Positions 7,141 to 16,675 of a stretch of DNA of 64,000 nt are shown piece after piece. Each line of letters opens with the position of its first letter. The first letter of the stretch is position 1. The position numbers were made by a program, and so were the translations under genes. Source of the stretch: Bacillus glycinifermentans (GTDB taxonomy: Bacteria; Bacillota; Bacilli; Bacillales; Bacillaceae); assembly GCF_001042475.2 (NCBI RefSeq), contig NZ_LECW02000035.1, forward strand, positions 35,870 through 99,869. The letters are read 5' to 3'. Under the pieces are notes generated by a model. That model worked only from the letters and a program-made list of their open reading frames with translations, was not told the origin of the DNA and did no database searches.

Positions 7141-8514
7141 ATGGAGCATAAAGAAATCGCAAAAGAACTGTTGTCCAGGATCGGCGGCAGCGAAAACGTC
7201 ATCGATATCAGCCACTGTACGACAAGGCTGCGTTTCAATGTCAAAGATGATACAAAAATAGATATTGCCTCTATCGAAGAGCTGGAGCACGTGCAAGGGA
7301 CTTTTTTTAGGTACGGCTTATTTCAAATCATTTTCGGAGCGGGTACCGTTAATAAAATCTACAAAGAAATGCTTCAATTATGTGAACCGGCTCCAATAGA
7401 GAAGGAGATAGAACCGCAATCTCGAATGAATCATTTTACGAGATTTGCAAAAACATTGTCTGATATATTCGTCCCGATCATTCCGGCAATGGTCGCAAGC
7501 GGGCTGATCAAGGGGCTGATCGGGGTCCTCAAAGAATTTGGACTAAGCGCAGCGGACGTCCCGGCTATGAAAATGCTCGATATTTTTTCGAGTTCAGCAT
7601 TTATCATTCTGCCTGTGCTGCTCGGATTCAGTGCGGCAAAGCAATTTGGTGCGAATCCGTATCTTGGAGCGGTCATCGGCGGTATTCTCACCCATCCGGA
7701 TTTGCTCGATCCTTCATTGCTCGGCAGCAAAGCACTGCCAACCGTTAATGTTTTCGGGCTTGAAGTGCCATTGATCGGATACCAGGAGACGGTCATCCCG
7801 GTTCTGTTGTCCGTTTATATCATGAGCAGCATTGAAAAGCTGCTGAAAAAAATCGTTCCCTGCTCTTTGGATTTGCTTGTCATTCCGTTTGTGACGGTGA
7901 TGGTTACAGGATTTGCCGCACTGTTTATCATGGGGCCTGTTTCTTTATTCATCGGCCATTTGATGAGTGAATGCCTCGGCTTTGTTTATCAATATGCGGG
8001 ACCGGTTGCCGGACTGTTATTTGGCGGACTTTACTCATTGCTCGTCCTGAGCGGCCTGCATCACAGCTTTTATGTGATCGAAGCGTCGCTGCTTGCAGAT
8101 CCCGAATACGGCGTCAATTTTTTGCTTCCGATCTGGTCGATGGCCAACGTCGCTCAAGGGGGAGCCGGGCTTGCCGCATTTGTTAAAACGAAAAACGCCG
8201 ATATCAAAAAGATTGCGATACCCGCCTCACTTACCGCCTTTCTCGGAATCGCCGAACCCGTGATGTTCGGCGTCAACCTAAAATATCTCAGGCCGTTTAT
8301 CGGTGCAGCGATCGGCGGCGCGCTTGGCGGTGCATATGTGACCTTCGTCCACGTCGCCGCCAATTCATACGGGCTGACCGGCATTCCGATGATTTCGATC
8401 ATTTTGCCGCTCGGAACCGCCAATCTCGTTCATTACCTGATCGGTTTTGCGATTGCCGCGGTTTCTGCGTTCGTTGCGACGCTGTGTCTTGGCTTGAAAG
8501 AGGAAAAAGAATAG
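7141..8514 (+). CDS. Sucrose-type PTS permease EIIBC (SacP/SacX-like)
   Basis: A 457-residue membrane protein; ATG 7141 follows GGAGGAGG. The N-terminal EIIB domain (about 1-90) has the phosphorylated cysteine in HCTTRLRF (Cys26). The EIIC domain (about 105-450) has the GLHHSFYVIEASLL and GIAEPVMFGVNLKYL segments of the glucose/sucrose superfamily. There is no EIIA domain, as in SacP, SacX and ScrA. Gene order (permease, then antiterminator) behind a RAT is that of B. subtilis sacXY rather than sacT-sacPA, so it may be a sensor permease that phosphorylates and inhibits its antiterminator, as well as a transporter. Sucrose is the likely sugar, but related beta-fructosides or trehalose cannot be excluded. 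Confidence 0.85.
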   Translation: MEHKEIAKELLSRIGGSENVIDISHCTTRLRFNVKDDTKIDIASIEELEHVQGTFFRYGLFQIIFGAGTVNKIYKEMLQLCEPAPIEKEIEPQSRMNHFTRFAKTLSDIFVPIIPAMVASGLIKGLIGVLKEFGLSAADVPAMKMLDIFSSSAFIILPVLLGFSAAKQFGANPYLGAVIGGILTHPDLLDPSLLGSKALPTVNVFGLEVPLIGYQETVIPVLLSVYIMSSIEKLLKKIVPCSLDLLVIPFVTVMVTGFAALFIMGPVSLFIGHLMSECLGFVYQYAGPVAGLLFGGLYSLLVLSGLHHSFYVIEASLLADPEYGVNFLLPIWSMANVAQGGAGLAAFVKTKNADIKKIAIPASLTAFLGIAEPVMFGVNLKYLRPFIGAAIGGALGGAYVTFVHVAANSYGLTGIPMISIILPLGTANLVHYLIGFAIAAVSAFVATLCLGLKEEKE

Positions 8515-8556
8515 TTCCGTTTTCATTACCAAAACAGGGATGAAAGGAAGGCAGCT

Positions 8557-9393
8557 ATGAAAATCAAGAAAATCTTAAATAACAACGCGCTGGTAGTGAA
8601 AGACCGTGATGAAGAAAAAATCGTACTGGGGTCCGGAATCGCCTTTCAGAAAAAGAAAAATGATGTCGTGGACAGGTCTAAAATCGAAAAAATCTTTGTC
8701 AAAAAAGATTCAACAGAGTACCTCCAGTTTGAGAATATATTAAAAACGCTCCCGGAGGATCACATTCAGATTGCAGAGGACATCATCTCTCATGCGGAAA
8801 AAGAGCTGGGGATTAAAATCCACGAGCGGATCCATGTTGCTTTCTCAGACCACCTGTCGTTTGCGATTGAACGTCTGAGCAAAGGAATGGTCATCAAAAA
8901 TCCGCTGCTTCATGAAGTCAAAGTCCTATATACGAAAGAATTCCAAATCGGACGCTGGGCGAAAGCGCTCATTAAAGAGAAGCTTCACATCGACATTCCC
9001 GAGGATGAAGTCGCAAACATCGCTTTACATATACATACCGCCAAAACAAACGCCGGGGATATGACCAAAACGCTCGACCTTACGACGATGATCAGGGACA
9101 TCATCAGAATCATCGAAAACAGGTTGAACATCACGATCAAAGACGAAACGATTTCATATGAAAGGCTTGTCACGCATCTCCGCTTTGCGATTCAGCACGT
9201 CGAAGCGGGTGAGACCTTTTATGAACTTGATAGTGACATGATGGACCTGATTAAAAAGAGGTTCAGACAAGCCTTTTTGTGCGCGCGCGAAATCGGGAAA
9301 TTCGTCAAAAAAGAATACGGGTTTGAATTTCCGGAAAAGGAATTATGCTATATTTCAATGCATATTCAAAGGTTTTACCAGCGGTCGATTTAA
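8557..9393 (+). CDS. BglG/SacY-family transcriptional antiterminator
   Basis: A 278-residue cytoplasmic regulator. Residues 1-55 are the RNA-binding CAT domain ([29 protein letters not shown]). Two PTS regulation domains follow (about 70-170 and 175-278) with the expected phosphorylatable histidines, seen in [32 protein letters not shown] and YISMHIQRF. It binds the RAT at 6926-6954 and lets transcription pass the leader terminator when the cognate sugar is transported; when sugar is absent, the permease phosphorylates and inactivates it. Order permease-antiterminator is like sacX-sacY. Confidence 0.9.
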   Translation: MKIKKILNNNALVVKDRDEEKIVLGSGIAFQKKKNDVVDRSKIEKIFVKKDSTEYLQFENILKTLPEDHIQIAEDIISHAEKELGIKIHERIHVAFSDHLSFAIERLSKGMVIKNPLLHEVKVLYTKEFQIGRWAKALIKEKLHIDIPEDEVANIALHIHTAKTNAGDMTKTLDLTTMIRDIIRIIENRLNITIKDETISYERLVTHLRFAIQHVEAGETFYELDSDMMDLIKKRFRQAFLCAREIGKFVKKEYGFEFPEKELCYISMHIQRFYQRSI

Positions 9394-9982
9394 CATTATA
9401 AGAAAACACCGGCAGTCTGAGCCGGTGTTTTTTATTGGACGAGCATTCCTTTAGCAACTGCATCGGCTTTTCTTTGCCGTTTAACAATTCGGCCAGCTTT
9501 AAGGCGAACGGGATCGTCGTCGCAGGCCCGCGGGAGGTAATGATATTTCCGTCCATCACGACGTTTTCATCCGTGACGATGTCCGCTCCTGTAAGCTCCT
9601 TCTCAACGCCGGGGTAGCAGGTTGCTTTTTTGCCGCTGACAAGCCCCGTTTTTCCGAGCGTCATCGTCGCGGCGCAGATGGCGGCAACGTAAGTTCCGGA
9701 TGCTGCGGCTTCTTTTAAAGTCTCATGCAGGGCATCATGCTCAAGCATTTTTTTGCTTCCCACGTTTCCTCCCGGCAGAATCAGCATGTCCGCTTCCCGA
9801 AAGTCGGCGTCGTCAAACATTTTGTCAGCTTCAACGACGATGCCGTGCCCGCCTTTGACGCTTCGTTCGGGATCGAGGGAGACGGTGACGGTTTCCACTT
9901 CTGCCCTCCGTAAAATATCGATCGTTGCAATGGCTTCGATTTCTTCAAATCCGTCAATTAAAAAGACATATGCTTTTGTCAT
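9305..9982 (-). CDS. DJ-1/PfpI family protein with frameshifted C-terminus
   Basis: ATG 9982 follows AAGGAGGTCGATTCC. The class I glutamine-amidotransferase-like fold is clear: FEEIEAI near the start with the conserved glutamate, [11 protein letters not shown], and the nucleophile elbow [12 protein letters not shown] with Cys103. This is the YajL/ThiJ group (protein/nucleotide deglycase or chaperone activities reported for the family). The normal end ought to be AVAKGMLVQ then stop at 9432, but a run of four T at 9468-9471 seems one base short, so the frame runs on for about 45 residues through the terminator and into the antisense of the antiterminator gene. Core residues are intact, so the product may still work. 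Confidence 0.8.
   Translation of the reverse strand: MTKAYVFLIDGFEEIEAIATIDILRRAEVETVTVSLDPERSVKGGHGIVVEADKMFDDADFREADMLILPGGNVGSKKMLEHDALHETLKEAAASGTYVAAICAATMTLGKTGLVSGKKATCYPGVEKELTGADIVTDENVVMDGNIITSRGPATTIPFALKLAELLNGKEKPMQLLKECSSNKKHRLRLPVFSYNVKSTAGKTFEYALKYSIIPFPEIQTRILF
9403..9434. terminator. Bidirectional terminator between antiterminator and DJ-1 genes
   Basis: Perfect 11-bp stem AAAACACCGGC / GCCGGTGTTTT with loop AGTCTGA; T runs on both sides. The frameshifted DJ-1 frame now reads through it, whereas the restored frame would stop exactly at its edge (9432-9434). Confidence 0.88.
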
Positions 9983-10045
9983 GGAATCGACCTCCTTAAT
10001 CTCCATTCTAACGGCCAAAAAGTTTTTCTGGCAAATCATTCGTAG

Positions 10046-10073
10046 ACAAAACGAGACACGGGTCTCATTTTGT
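10046..10073. promoter_or_regulatory. Inverted repeat upstream of acoA: candidate AcoR enhancer site
   Basis: ACAAAACGAGAC / GTCTCATTTTGT, 11 of 12 paired, loop ACGG. It sits about 80-110 bases before the predicted acoA start point, the usual place for a sigma-54 activator site. A T-rich tail means a plus-strand terminator is the alternative, though no transcript is expected to reach it. Confidence 0.5.
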
Positions 10074-10128
10074 TTCTTTTTTCGCCAGTCTCTTTGAGAT
10101 CCATCTGCGGCGGAGCGGCTTTTTTATG

Positions 10129-10145
10129 TTGGCACGATTTTTGCT
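10129..10145 (+). promoter_or_regulatory. sigma-54 (SigL) promoter of acoABCL
   Basis: TTGGCACG at 10129-10136 and TTGCT at 10141-10145: the GG (10131-10132) and GC (10143-10144) pairs are separated by ten bases, which is the exact -24/-12 geometry. In B. subtilis acoABCL is known to need SigL and AcoR. Confidence 0.92.
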
Positions 10146-10187
10146 TAATAAAAAGTGAGCGATAAAAAGATAGGGAGGTTTTGTGTA

Positions 10188-11162
10188 ATGGTAGCGGCAT
10201 TGACAAAGGAAAAAGCGGAATGGATGTACCAAAAAATGCTCGAAATCCGCAAATTCGAAGACAAGGTGCATGAGCTGTTCGCCCAGGGAATATTGCCGGG
10301 ATTTGTCCACCTTTATGCTGGGGAAGAAGCGGTTGCGGTCGGCGTCTGCGCACATTTAAACGACAAAGACAGCATCACGAGCACGCACCGCGGTCACGGG
10401 CATTGCATCGCAAAAGGGTGCGACATCAAGGGAATGATGGCTGAGATCTACGGAAAAGCGACAGGGCTTTGCAAGGGCAAGGGAGGATCGATGCACATCG
10501 CAGACTTTGACAAAGGAATGCTCGGCGCAAACGGGATTGTCGGCGGCGGTTTTCCGTTGGCCTGCGGTGCTGCTCTAACAGCCAAATATAAAGGCGAGAA
10601 AAATGTAAGCGTTTGCTTTTTCGGTGACGGCGCAAACAATCAAGGCACTTTCCACGAAGGGATCAATCTCGCCGCCATCTGGAAGCTGCCCGTTATCTTC
10701 GTCGCCGAAAATAACGGCTACGGTGAAGCGACACCGTTTTCCTATGCGTCGAGCTGCACAGCGATCGCCGATCGTGCCGCGGGCTACGGGATTCCAGGCG
10801 TACAAGTGGATGGAAAAGACGTGATGGCCGTCTATCAAGCGGCCGAAGAGGCGGTAAAACGGGCGAAAAACGGCGAAGGACCGACATTAATCGAATGCAT
10901 CACATATCGCAATTACGGCCATTTTGAAGGGGATGCCCAGCGCTACAAGACGAGCGAAGAAAAACTGGAGCATCAAGAAGAAAAAGATGCGATCTCTACT
11001 TTCAGACGCGAATTGCTGACAAGTCAGAAGCTGACTGAAGAGGAGCTTGACCGGATTGAAACATCTGTCGCAGAAGCGGTCGAGGAAGCGGTCGAGTTCA
11101 GCGAAAAAAGCCCGTATCCGGATCAAGCCGAACTGCTGACAGACGTGTATGTTTCCTATTAA
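10188..11162 (+). CDS. acoA: Acetoin dehydrogenase E1 component, alpha subunit
   Basis: A 324-residue protein; ATG 10188 follows GGGAGG. It is the alpha chain of the thiamine-diphosphate E1 enzyme that cleaves acetoin to acetaldehyde and an acetyl group passed to the E2 lipoyl arm. Visible are the E1-alpha blocks THRGHGHCIAKG, GKGGSMHIAD, and the ThDP/Mg motif GDGANNQGTFHEGINLA ... ENNGYG. First gene of acoABCL, which is expressed from the sigma-54 promoter directly upstream; the next gene begins 26 bases after its stop. Confidence 0.96.
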   Translation: MVAALTKEKAEWMYQKMLEIRKFEDKVHELFAQGILPGFVHLYAGEEAVAVGVCAHLNDKDSITSTHRGHGHCIAKGCDIKGMMAEIYGKATGLCKGKGGSMHIADFDKGMLGANGIVGGGFPLACGAALTAKYKGEKNVSVCFFGDGANNQGTFHEGINLAAIWKLPVIFVAENNGYGEATPFSYASSCTAIADRAAGYGIPGVQVDGKDVMAVYQAAEEAVKRAKNGEGPTLIECITYRNYGHFEGDAQRYKTSEEKLEHQEEKDAISTFRRELLTSQKLTEEELDRIETSVAEAVEEAVEFSEKSPYPDQAELLTDVYVSY

Positions 11163-11187
11163 TCGATTCAAAAGGGGGAATTGAAAA

Positions 11188-12222
11188 ATGGCGAGAGTAT
11201 TAAGCGTGTCCGGCGCGCTCAATGAAGCGATCAAACTGGCGATGAGAAAAGACGCCGATGTCATTTTAATGGGGGAAGACGTTGCCGGCGGTGCAAACGT
11301 CGATCACCTGCAGGATGATGAAGCATGGGGCGGCGTGCTTGGCGTGACAAAGGGGCTCGTTCAGGAATTCGGAAGGGAGCGGGTCCTCGATACGCCGATC
11401 AGTGAAGCAGGGTATATCGGCGCCGCAATGGCTGCCGCTTCAACGGGTCTCAGGCCGATCGCCGAATTGATGTTCAATGATTTTATCGGCAGCTGTTTGG
11501 ACCAGGTGCTGAATCAAGGTGCGAAGTTCCGCTATATGTTCGGCGGAAAAGCGGAGGTGCCGGTAACGATCAGAACGACGTACGGGGCGGGCTTCAGAGC
11601 GGCTGCTCAGCATTCGCAAAGCCTGTATGCCCTTTTTACAAGCATTCCGGGGCTGAAAGTGGTCGTGCCTTCTGCGCCTTATGATGCCAAAGGCTTGCTG
11701 CTCGCGGCGATTGAAGATCCAGATCCCGTCATCTTCTTTGAAGACAAAACATTATACAACATGACCGGCGACGTCCCTGAAGGTTATTACACGCTTCCGA
11801 TCGGCAAGGCGGATGTGAAGCGGGAAGGTTCTGACGTGACGATCTTCGCTGTCGGCAAACAGGTCAACACGGCTTTAGAAGCAGCGGAACAGCTTGCGGC
11901 CCGGGGAATCGAGGCGGAAGTCCTTGATCCGCGCAGCTTGTCGCCGCTTGATGAAGAGGCGATTCTCGCTTCAGTGGAAAAAACAAACCGGCTCGTGATC
12001 GTTGATGAAGCGAATCCGAGGTGCGGCATCGCCGCGGATATCGCCTCACTGGTCGCAGATAAGGGATTTGATTTGCTGGACGCCCCGATCAAAAAGGTGA
12101 CGGCGCCGCACACACCTGTCCCGTTTTCGCCGCCGCTTGAAGACATCTATCTCCCGACGCCTGACAAGGTCATGAACACCGTTTTGGAGCTTGTGGGAGA
12201 GACGTCATCTCAAGGCGTGTGA
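11188..12222 (+). CDS. acoB: Acetoin dehydrogenase E1 component, beta subunit
   Basis: A 344-residue partner of AcoA, member of the transketolase pyrimidine-domain family. The N-terminal GEDVAGG, DTPISEAGYIG, RPIAELMFNDFI and GAGFRAAAQHSQSLYALF segments form the ThDP-binding part; the C-terminal transketolase-C domain begins near residue 200 (DVTIFAVGKQV, EVLDPRSLSPLDEEAI). Together with AcoA it makes the alpha2-beta2 E1 of the acetoin dehydrogenase complex. Ribosome site AAAGGGGGAATTGAAAA precedes ATG 11188; acoC follows after 24 bases. Confidence 0.96.
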   Translation: MARVLSVSGALNEAIKLAMRKDADVILMGEDVAGGANVDHLQDDEAWGGVLGVTKGLVQEFGRERVLDTPISEAGYIGAAMAAASTGLRPIAELMFNDFIGSCLDQVLNQGAKFRYMFGGKAEVPVTIRTTYGAGFRAAAQHSQSLYALFTSIPGLKVVVPSAPYDAKGLLLAAIEDPDPVIFFEDKTLYNMTGDVPEGYYTLPIGKADVKREGSDVTIFAVGKQVNTALEAAEQLAARGIEAEVLDPRSLSPLDEEAILASVEKTNRLVIVDEANPRCGIAADIASLVADKGFDLLDAPIKKVTAPHTPVPFSPPLEDIYLPTPDKVMNTVLELVGETSSQGV

Positions 12223-12246
12223 CATTAAGAAAGGAGAGAGAAAAAT

Positions 12247-13365
12247 ATGGCCGTCGAAGTTGTCATGCCAAAGCTTGGAATGTCAATGAAAGAAGGTATC
12301 GTGTCCGCCTGGAATAAAAAAGCCGGGGAATTTGTTGAAAAAGGAGAAAGCATCGCAAGCATCAACTCTGAAAAGATCGAAATGGACATCGAGTCTCCGG
12401 CAAAAGGGACCGTTTTAGAAATTAAAGTGCCTGAAGGAGAAGGCGTGCCGCCGGGAACCGTCATCTGCTGTATCGGCGATGAAAGCGAAAAGGCTCCGAA
12501 AGAAAAACAACCGAAACCGGCGGGAGAACGCCTGAAAATTTCTCCAGCCGCCCGTAAAATCGCTGAAGGCGCAAACGTGGACATTCATTCGATCCAGGGA
12601 ACTGGACCGGGCGGAAGGATTACGAAGGCTGATGTTTTAAAGGCGCTTCCTGAGGAGCCGAAAACACAGCCGGCCGAAAATGATCAGCAGTTTGTGAGCA
12701 CGATGAGGAAGACGATCGCCGCAAGGATGACGGAAAGCCTGCAAAACAGCGCACAGCTTACCATCACGATGAAAGCCGATGTAACGAAGCTGACCGTCCT
12801 GCAGCATCAGCTTAATGAAACGGCCAAAACAAAATATGATACGAAGCTGACGATGACCGATTTTGCCGCAAGGGCGGCGACGCTTTCGCTATTGGAGCAC
12901 CCTGAGATGAACAGCTCATATCAAGACGAAAGGCTTTCGGTTTATGAACACGTCCATCTAGGAATTGCGGCCGCATTGGACGGCGGTTTGGCGGTTCCCG
13001 TCATCCGCCATGCCGAGCGCCTACCATTAATCGAACTGGCCAAAAAAATAAAATGGTACGCTGAGAAAGCGCGCGAAGGCCGGCTTCTTCACGATGAGAT
13101 TGAAGGTTCAACATTTACGATCACAAACCTGGGGGCATACGGAGTTGAGCATTTCACACCGATCTTGAATCCGCCTGAGGCGGGAATCCTCGGAATCGGC
13201 CGGATGTACGAAACGCCCGTTTACAAGGAAGGGGAATTGTGCAAAAGCGATATTCTTCCGCTGAGCCTGACGTTTGATCATCGAGCGCTCGACGGGGCGC
13301 CGGCCGCGGCGTTTCTGTCAACCGTAAAAACGTATTTGGAAAACCCGGCATCGATTCTTTTATAG
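12247..13365 (+). CDS. acoC: Acetoin dehydrogenase E2 (dihydrolipoyl acetyltransferase)
   Basis: A 372-residue E2 protein that moves the acetyl group from E1 to CoA. Domain order: lipoyl domain (1-75) with the lipoylated lysine in SEKIEMD; linker; E3/E1-binding domain (about 98-135, ISPAARKIAEG ... GPGGRITKADVL); and the catalytic chloramphenicol-acetyltransferase-like domain (about 150-372) ending with the active-site motif FDHRALDGAPAA. Shorter than PDH E2 because only one lipoyl domain is present, which is normal for AcoC. Third gene of the operon, 15 bases before acoL. Confidence 0.96.
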   Translation: MAVEVVMPKLGMSMKEGIVSAWNKKAGEFVEKGESIASINSEKIEMDIESPAKGTVLEIKVPEGEGVPPGTVICCIGDESEKAPKEKQPKPAGERLKISPAARKIAEGANVDIHSIQGTGPGGRITKADVLKALPEEPKTQPAENDQQFVSTMRKTIAARMTESLQNSAQLTITMKADVTKLTVLQHQLNETAKTKYDTKLTMTDFAARAATLSLLEHPEMNSSYQDERLSVYEHVHLGIAAALDGGLAVPVIRHAERLPLIELAKKIKWYAEKAREGRLLHDEIEGSTFTITNLGAYGVEHFTPILNPPEAGILGIGRMYETPVYKEGELCKSDILPLSLTFDHRALDGAPAAAFLSTVKTYLENPASILL

Positions 13366-13380
13366 AAAGAAGGTGAAAAC

Positions 13381-14748
13381 ATGACCCTCGCCATTATCGG
13401 AGGAGGACCGGGAGGATATGTGGCGGCGATTACCGCCGCCCGCCTCGGCAGGGAAGTCATATTGATTGACCGCGGGCCATTGGGAGGGACGTGTCTGAAC
13501 GAAGGCTGCATTCCGACAAAAGCGCTGCTTGAAAGCGCGGATTTGTATGAGAAAATCAAGGCGGCCAATGAGTTCGGCATTGATCTGCCCCAAGAAGGAG
13601 CCGTCATTCGATGGCAGGCCGTTCAGAAGCGAAAAACGGCGATCGTCCGAAAGCTTTTAGGAGGCATCACCTATTTAATGAACAAAAACAGGATCAAGGT
13701 GCTGAACGGAAAAGCGTCTTTTCTCTCTGAACGTGACATTCTCGTGGAAGGAGAAGGGAAGAGGGAGGTCGTCAAAGCCGATCAAGCGATCATCGCGTCA
13801 GGTTCTGAACCGGCGGAGCTGCCGTTCGCCCCTCTTGACGGGAAGTGGATCATCCATAGCGGCGATGCCATGGCGCTTCCGTCCATTCCCGACTCGATTT
13901 TCATCATCGGAGGAGGCATCATCGGCTGCGAATTCGCGAGCATTTTCAGCAGAATGGGCGCTAAAGTCGTCATCGCTGAGAAAGCCGGGCAGATTCTGCC
14001 TGAAGAGGACCCTGACATCGCCGCATTTTTGCGCAGCAAGCTGGAACAATCCGGAGTCGACGTCATGACATCCGTATCTGTTGAACGGCTTGATCACATT
14101 CAGAAGAAAGCCTTTTTGAACAATGGAGTAGAAATCGGTGCGGACGTTTGTTTAACCGCGATTGGCCGGAAGCCGAGGGTGTCGGATTTAAACCTTGATC
14201 ATATCGGAATTCAATATGACAGCAGGGGCATTTACGTTAATCAGCATATGCAAACGAACCTTCCGCACATCTACGCCTGCGGTGATGTAACGGGAGGCGT
14301 ACAGCTTGCACACGCGGCTTTTCACGAAGGAAAAATCGCCGCTTCCCACGCCTCGGGCAAAGACGTGCAGGCAAGCGGCGAGATCATCCCGCGCTGCATC
14401 TATACTTCACCTGAAATCGCCGGCGTCGGACTGAATGAAAAGATAGCAAGGGAACGATATGGCGATATTCGGGTGGGAGAGTTTTCGTTTTCCGCGAATG
14501 GGAAAGCGCTCATCTTACACGAGCCTGTCGGCAAGGTGAAAATCATCACGGAGCCGGAATATAACGAGATCGTCGGCGTGTCTATCATCGGGCCGAATGC
14601 CACCGAACTGATCGGGCAGGCATCCATTATGATGCATGCCGAGATGACGGCTGACGCAATGGAGAATTTGATCGCTGCACATCCGACTCTTTCAGAAACG
14701 ATTCACGAAGCATTGCTGCAAACCACGGGGCAGGCCGTCCATTGCTGA
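13381..14748 (+). CDS. acoL: Acetoin dehydrogenase E3 (dihydrolipoamide dehydrogenase)
   Basis: A 455-residue flavoprotein that reoxidises the lipoyl group and reduces NAD+. N-terminal FAD fold IIGGGPGGYVAAITAARLG, redox-active disulfide GGTCLNEGCIPTKAL, NAD fold IIGGGIIGCEFASIF, second FAD motif YACGDVTGG, and the C-terminal active-site His-Glu segment AAHPTLSE. It is the dedicated E3 of the complex and the last structural gene before acoR. Confidence 0.96.
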   Translation: MTLAIIGGGPGGYVAAITAARLGREVILIDRGPLGGTCLNEGCIPTKALLESADLYEKIKAANEFGIDLPQEGAVIRWQAVQKRKTAIVRKLLGGITYLMNKNRIKVLNGKASFLSERDILVEGEGKREVVKADQAIIASGSEPAELPFAPLDGKWIIHSGDAMALPSIPDSIFIIGGGIIGCEFASIFSRMGAKVVIAEKAGQILPEEDPDIAAFLRSKLEQSGVDVMTSVSVERLDHIQKKAFLNNGVEIGADVCLTAIGRKPRVSDLNLDHIGIQYDSRGIYVNQHMQTNLPHIYACGDVTGGVQLAHAAFHEGKIAASHASGKDVQASGEIIPRCIYTSPEIAGVGLNEKIARERYGDIRVGEFSFSANGKALILHEPVGKVKIITEPEYNEIVGVSIIGPNATELIGQASIMMHAEMTADAMENLIAAHPTLSETIHEALLQTTGQAVHC

Positions 14749-14767
14749 TGCGTCTAAAAAAGCAATG

Positions 14768-14796
14768 TTGAAAGCGCTTTTATAATTCTCTATAAT
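14768..14796 (+). promoter_or_regulatory. sigma-A promoter of acoR with overlapping cre box
   Basis: TTGAAA (14768-14773) and TATAAT (14791-14796) with a 17-base spacer. The -35 box overlaps TGAAAGCGCTTTTA (14769-14782), a nearly ideal CcpA cre element. This explains glucose repression of acetoin use through AcoR, as known in B. subtilis. Confidence 0.9.
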
Positions 14797-14824
14797 GAGA
14801 AAAAAGCCCTTAGGAGAGGATGGA

Positions 14825-16675
14825 ATGAATCCGACGCCCTGCTATTTAAATACGTGGAAGCGCTTCGTTCAGGAGGGGCTGCTTGACGGGTCCCGCCTGA
14901 ACAAAAGAGTCATGGAATCATGGTACCGCTGTAAAAATGCAAATGTGAATCCGTATTTAGATAAAGGACGGTCAATATTGCAAAAGGATTTGTTCAACGC
15001 TCAAAAACAGAAGCATTCCGAATTTTTTGATGCCGCCCTGCCTTATTTGAAAAAGATCAGCCTTGAATTGGAAGAATCGGAAATGATGGCTCTTCTCATC
15101 GATGGAGAAGGCTATGTGCTAAGCTTGGCGGGAAGCCAAAGAACGCTTGAAGAAGCGGGAAAAATCAATTTTGTCGAAGGGGTGTGCTGGACAGAAACGG
15201 AAGTCGGCACAAACGCAATCGGTACGGCGCTTGAAATCGGCGAGGCCGTCACGATTAACGGAACGGAGCATTACTCCGTCGCCTCCCATCAATGGAGCTG
15301 TTCAGCCGCCCCGATCCGGCATGAGGACGGAACGATCTTAGGCGTCATTGACATTTCCTGTCTCGCGGACAGGCGGCACCCTTTTATGCTCGGCATGGCA
15401 GCGACCGCGGCCCATGCCATTGAACGCGAAATCAATGTCCGCTCGAAACGAAAAGAAATGGAACTCGTCAACCGTTGTCTTGAGATCATCGATTCTGATG
15501 AACCGTTCGTCGTCTGCAATGATAAAAAAGCGATCGTTTCAGCAAGCAAGCCGGTGCGCGAGCGTTTTTCAGACTGGCGCGGCTTGAATGTCAATGAATT
15601 GCTTAGCCGAGGGTGTTACACCCGTGAGGAACAGAAAGTTGTCTCAGACATAAACGGAGAGCCGCTCGGAACCTCAATCTCATTGAGAGAAGCCCCGCGA
15701 AAAGAACATGCCGGAACATTTTTATCCTATTTCAGCTATAGAGGAGCCGCAGGAACAAGCGAGATATTTCAAAAGGCGCTCAACGAAATGAAAATGGCAG
15801 CAAATACGGATGCCAACGTATACATATGGGGGGAAACAGGTTCTGGAAAAGAACTGGCGGCAAGGGCGATCCATGAGGGGAGCGCCAGAAGAAACGGCCC
15901 TTTTATTGCCGTGAATTGCGGCGCCATTCCTGAAAGCTTAATGGAAAGCGAACTGTTCGGCTATGCGGAAGGCGCGTTCACCGGGGCGAAACGCCGCGGC
16001 TCAAAAGGGAAATTTGAGCAGGCTGACAAAGGAACGATCTTCTTGGATGAAATCGGCGAAATCCCCCATGCGATGCAAGTTGCGCTGTTAAGGATCATCG
16101 AGGAGCGAAAGGTCACCCCGATCGGCGGCACTCATGACATTCCTTTAGACATCAGAATCATTTCCGCAACCCATCGCGATATTACCGAGCTTTTACGAAA
16201 AGGGAAGATTCGCAAAGATTTGTATTACCGCCTTCATGTCTACCCCGTCAACATTCCGCCGCTGAGAGAACGGAAAGAAGATATTCCCGATTTGTTCACC
16301 CATTACAAAAAGAAGCATCAGTGGAATGCCGAATGTCCCGATCATTTTTTTCGGCGGCTTGAAGAATACCATTGGCCTGGAAACATTCGTGAACTTTTCA
16401 ATGTTTTTGAACGTCTGAGAGTGTTGTTTCCATCCGGCGGGATGATCTGCGAGGCCGATTATGAACCGGTCCTGGGCGCGCTCGATTGGCAAAGTTCAGG
16501 ATCGCCTGCCGCAGATCACTGTTCAAGTGCGCCGCTTACATTCAGGGAGCATATCCAAAAACATACGATGATGGAGGCTTTGCAAAAAACGAAAGGCAAT
16601 GTGACAAAGGCCGCAAAGCTGGCAGGCATTCCGAGAAGCACGTTCTACAAGCGCCTGCAAAAGTATAATTTATAG
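14825..16675 (+). CDS. acoR: sigma-54-dependent activator of the acetoin operon AcoR
   Basis: A 616-residue enhancer-binding protein. ATG 14825 is taken because TAGGAGAGG precedes it and an earlier in-frame ATG (14795) lies inside the -10 box. Order: N-terminal sensor region with a GAF domain (about 70-200), AAA+ domain with Walker A GETGSGKE (near residue 336), the sigma-54 contact loop GAFTGA (near 384), Walker B-type GTIFLDEIGE, and a C-terminal Fis-type helix-turn-helix (GNVTKAAKLAGIPRSTFYKRL). It activates SigL RNA polymerase at the acoA promoter when acetoin is present. Confidence 0.96.
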   Translation: MNPTPCYLNTWKRFVQEGLLDGSRLNKRVMESWYRCKNANVNPYLDKGRSILQKDLFNAQKQKHSEFFDAALPYLKKISLELEESEMMALLIDGEGYVLSLAGSQRTLEEAGKINFVEGVCWTETEVGTNAIGTALEIGEAVTINGTEHYSVASHQWSCSAAPIRHEDGTILGVIDISCLADRRHPFMLGMAATAAHAIEREINVRSKRKEMELVNRCLEIIDSDEPFVVCNDKKAIVSASKPVRERFSDWRGLNVNELLSRGCYTREEQKVVSDINGEPLGTSISLREAPRKEHAGTFLSYFSYRGAAGTSEIFQKALNEMKMAANTDANVYIWGETGSGKELAARAIHEGSARRNGPFIAVNCGAIPESLMESELFGYAEGAFTGAKRRGSKGKFEQADKGTIFLDEIGEIPHAMQVALLRIIEERKVTPIGGTHDIPLDIRIISATHRDITELLRKGKIRKDLYYRLHVYPVNIPPLRERKEDIPDLFTHYKKKHQWNAECPDHFFRRLEEYHWPGNIRELFNVFERLRVLFPSGGMICEADYEPVLGALDWQSSGSPAADHCSSAPLTFREHIQKHTMMEALQKTKGNVTKAAKLAGIPRSTFYKRLQKYNL

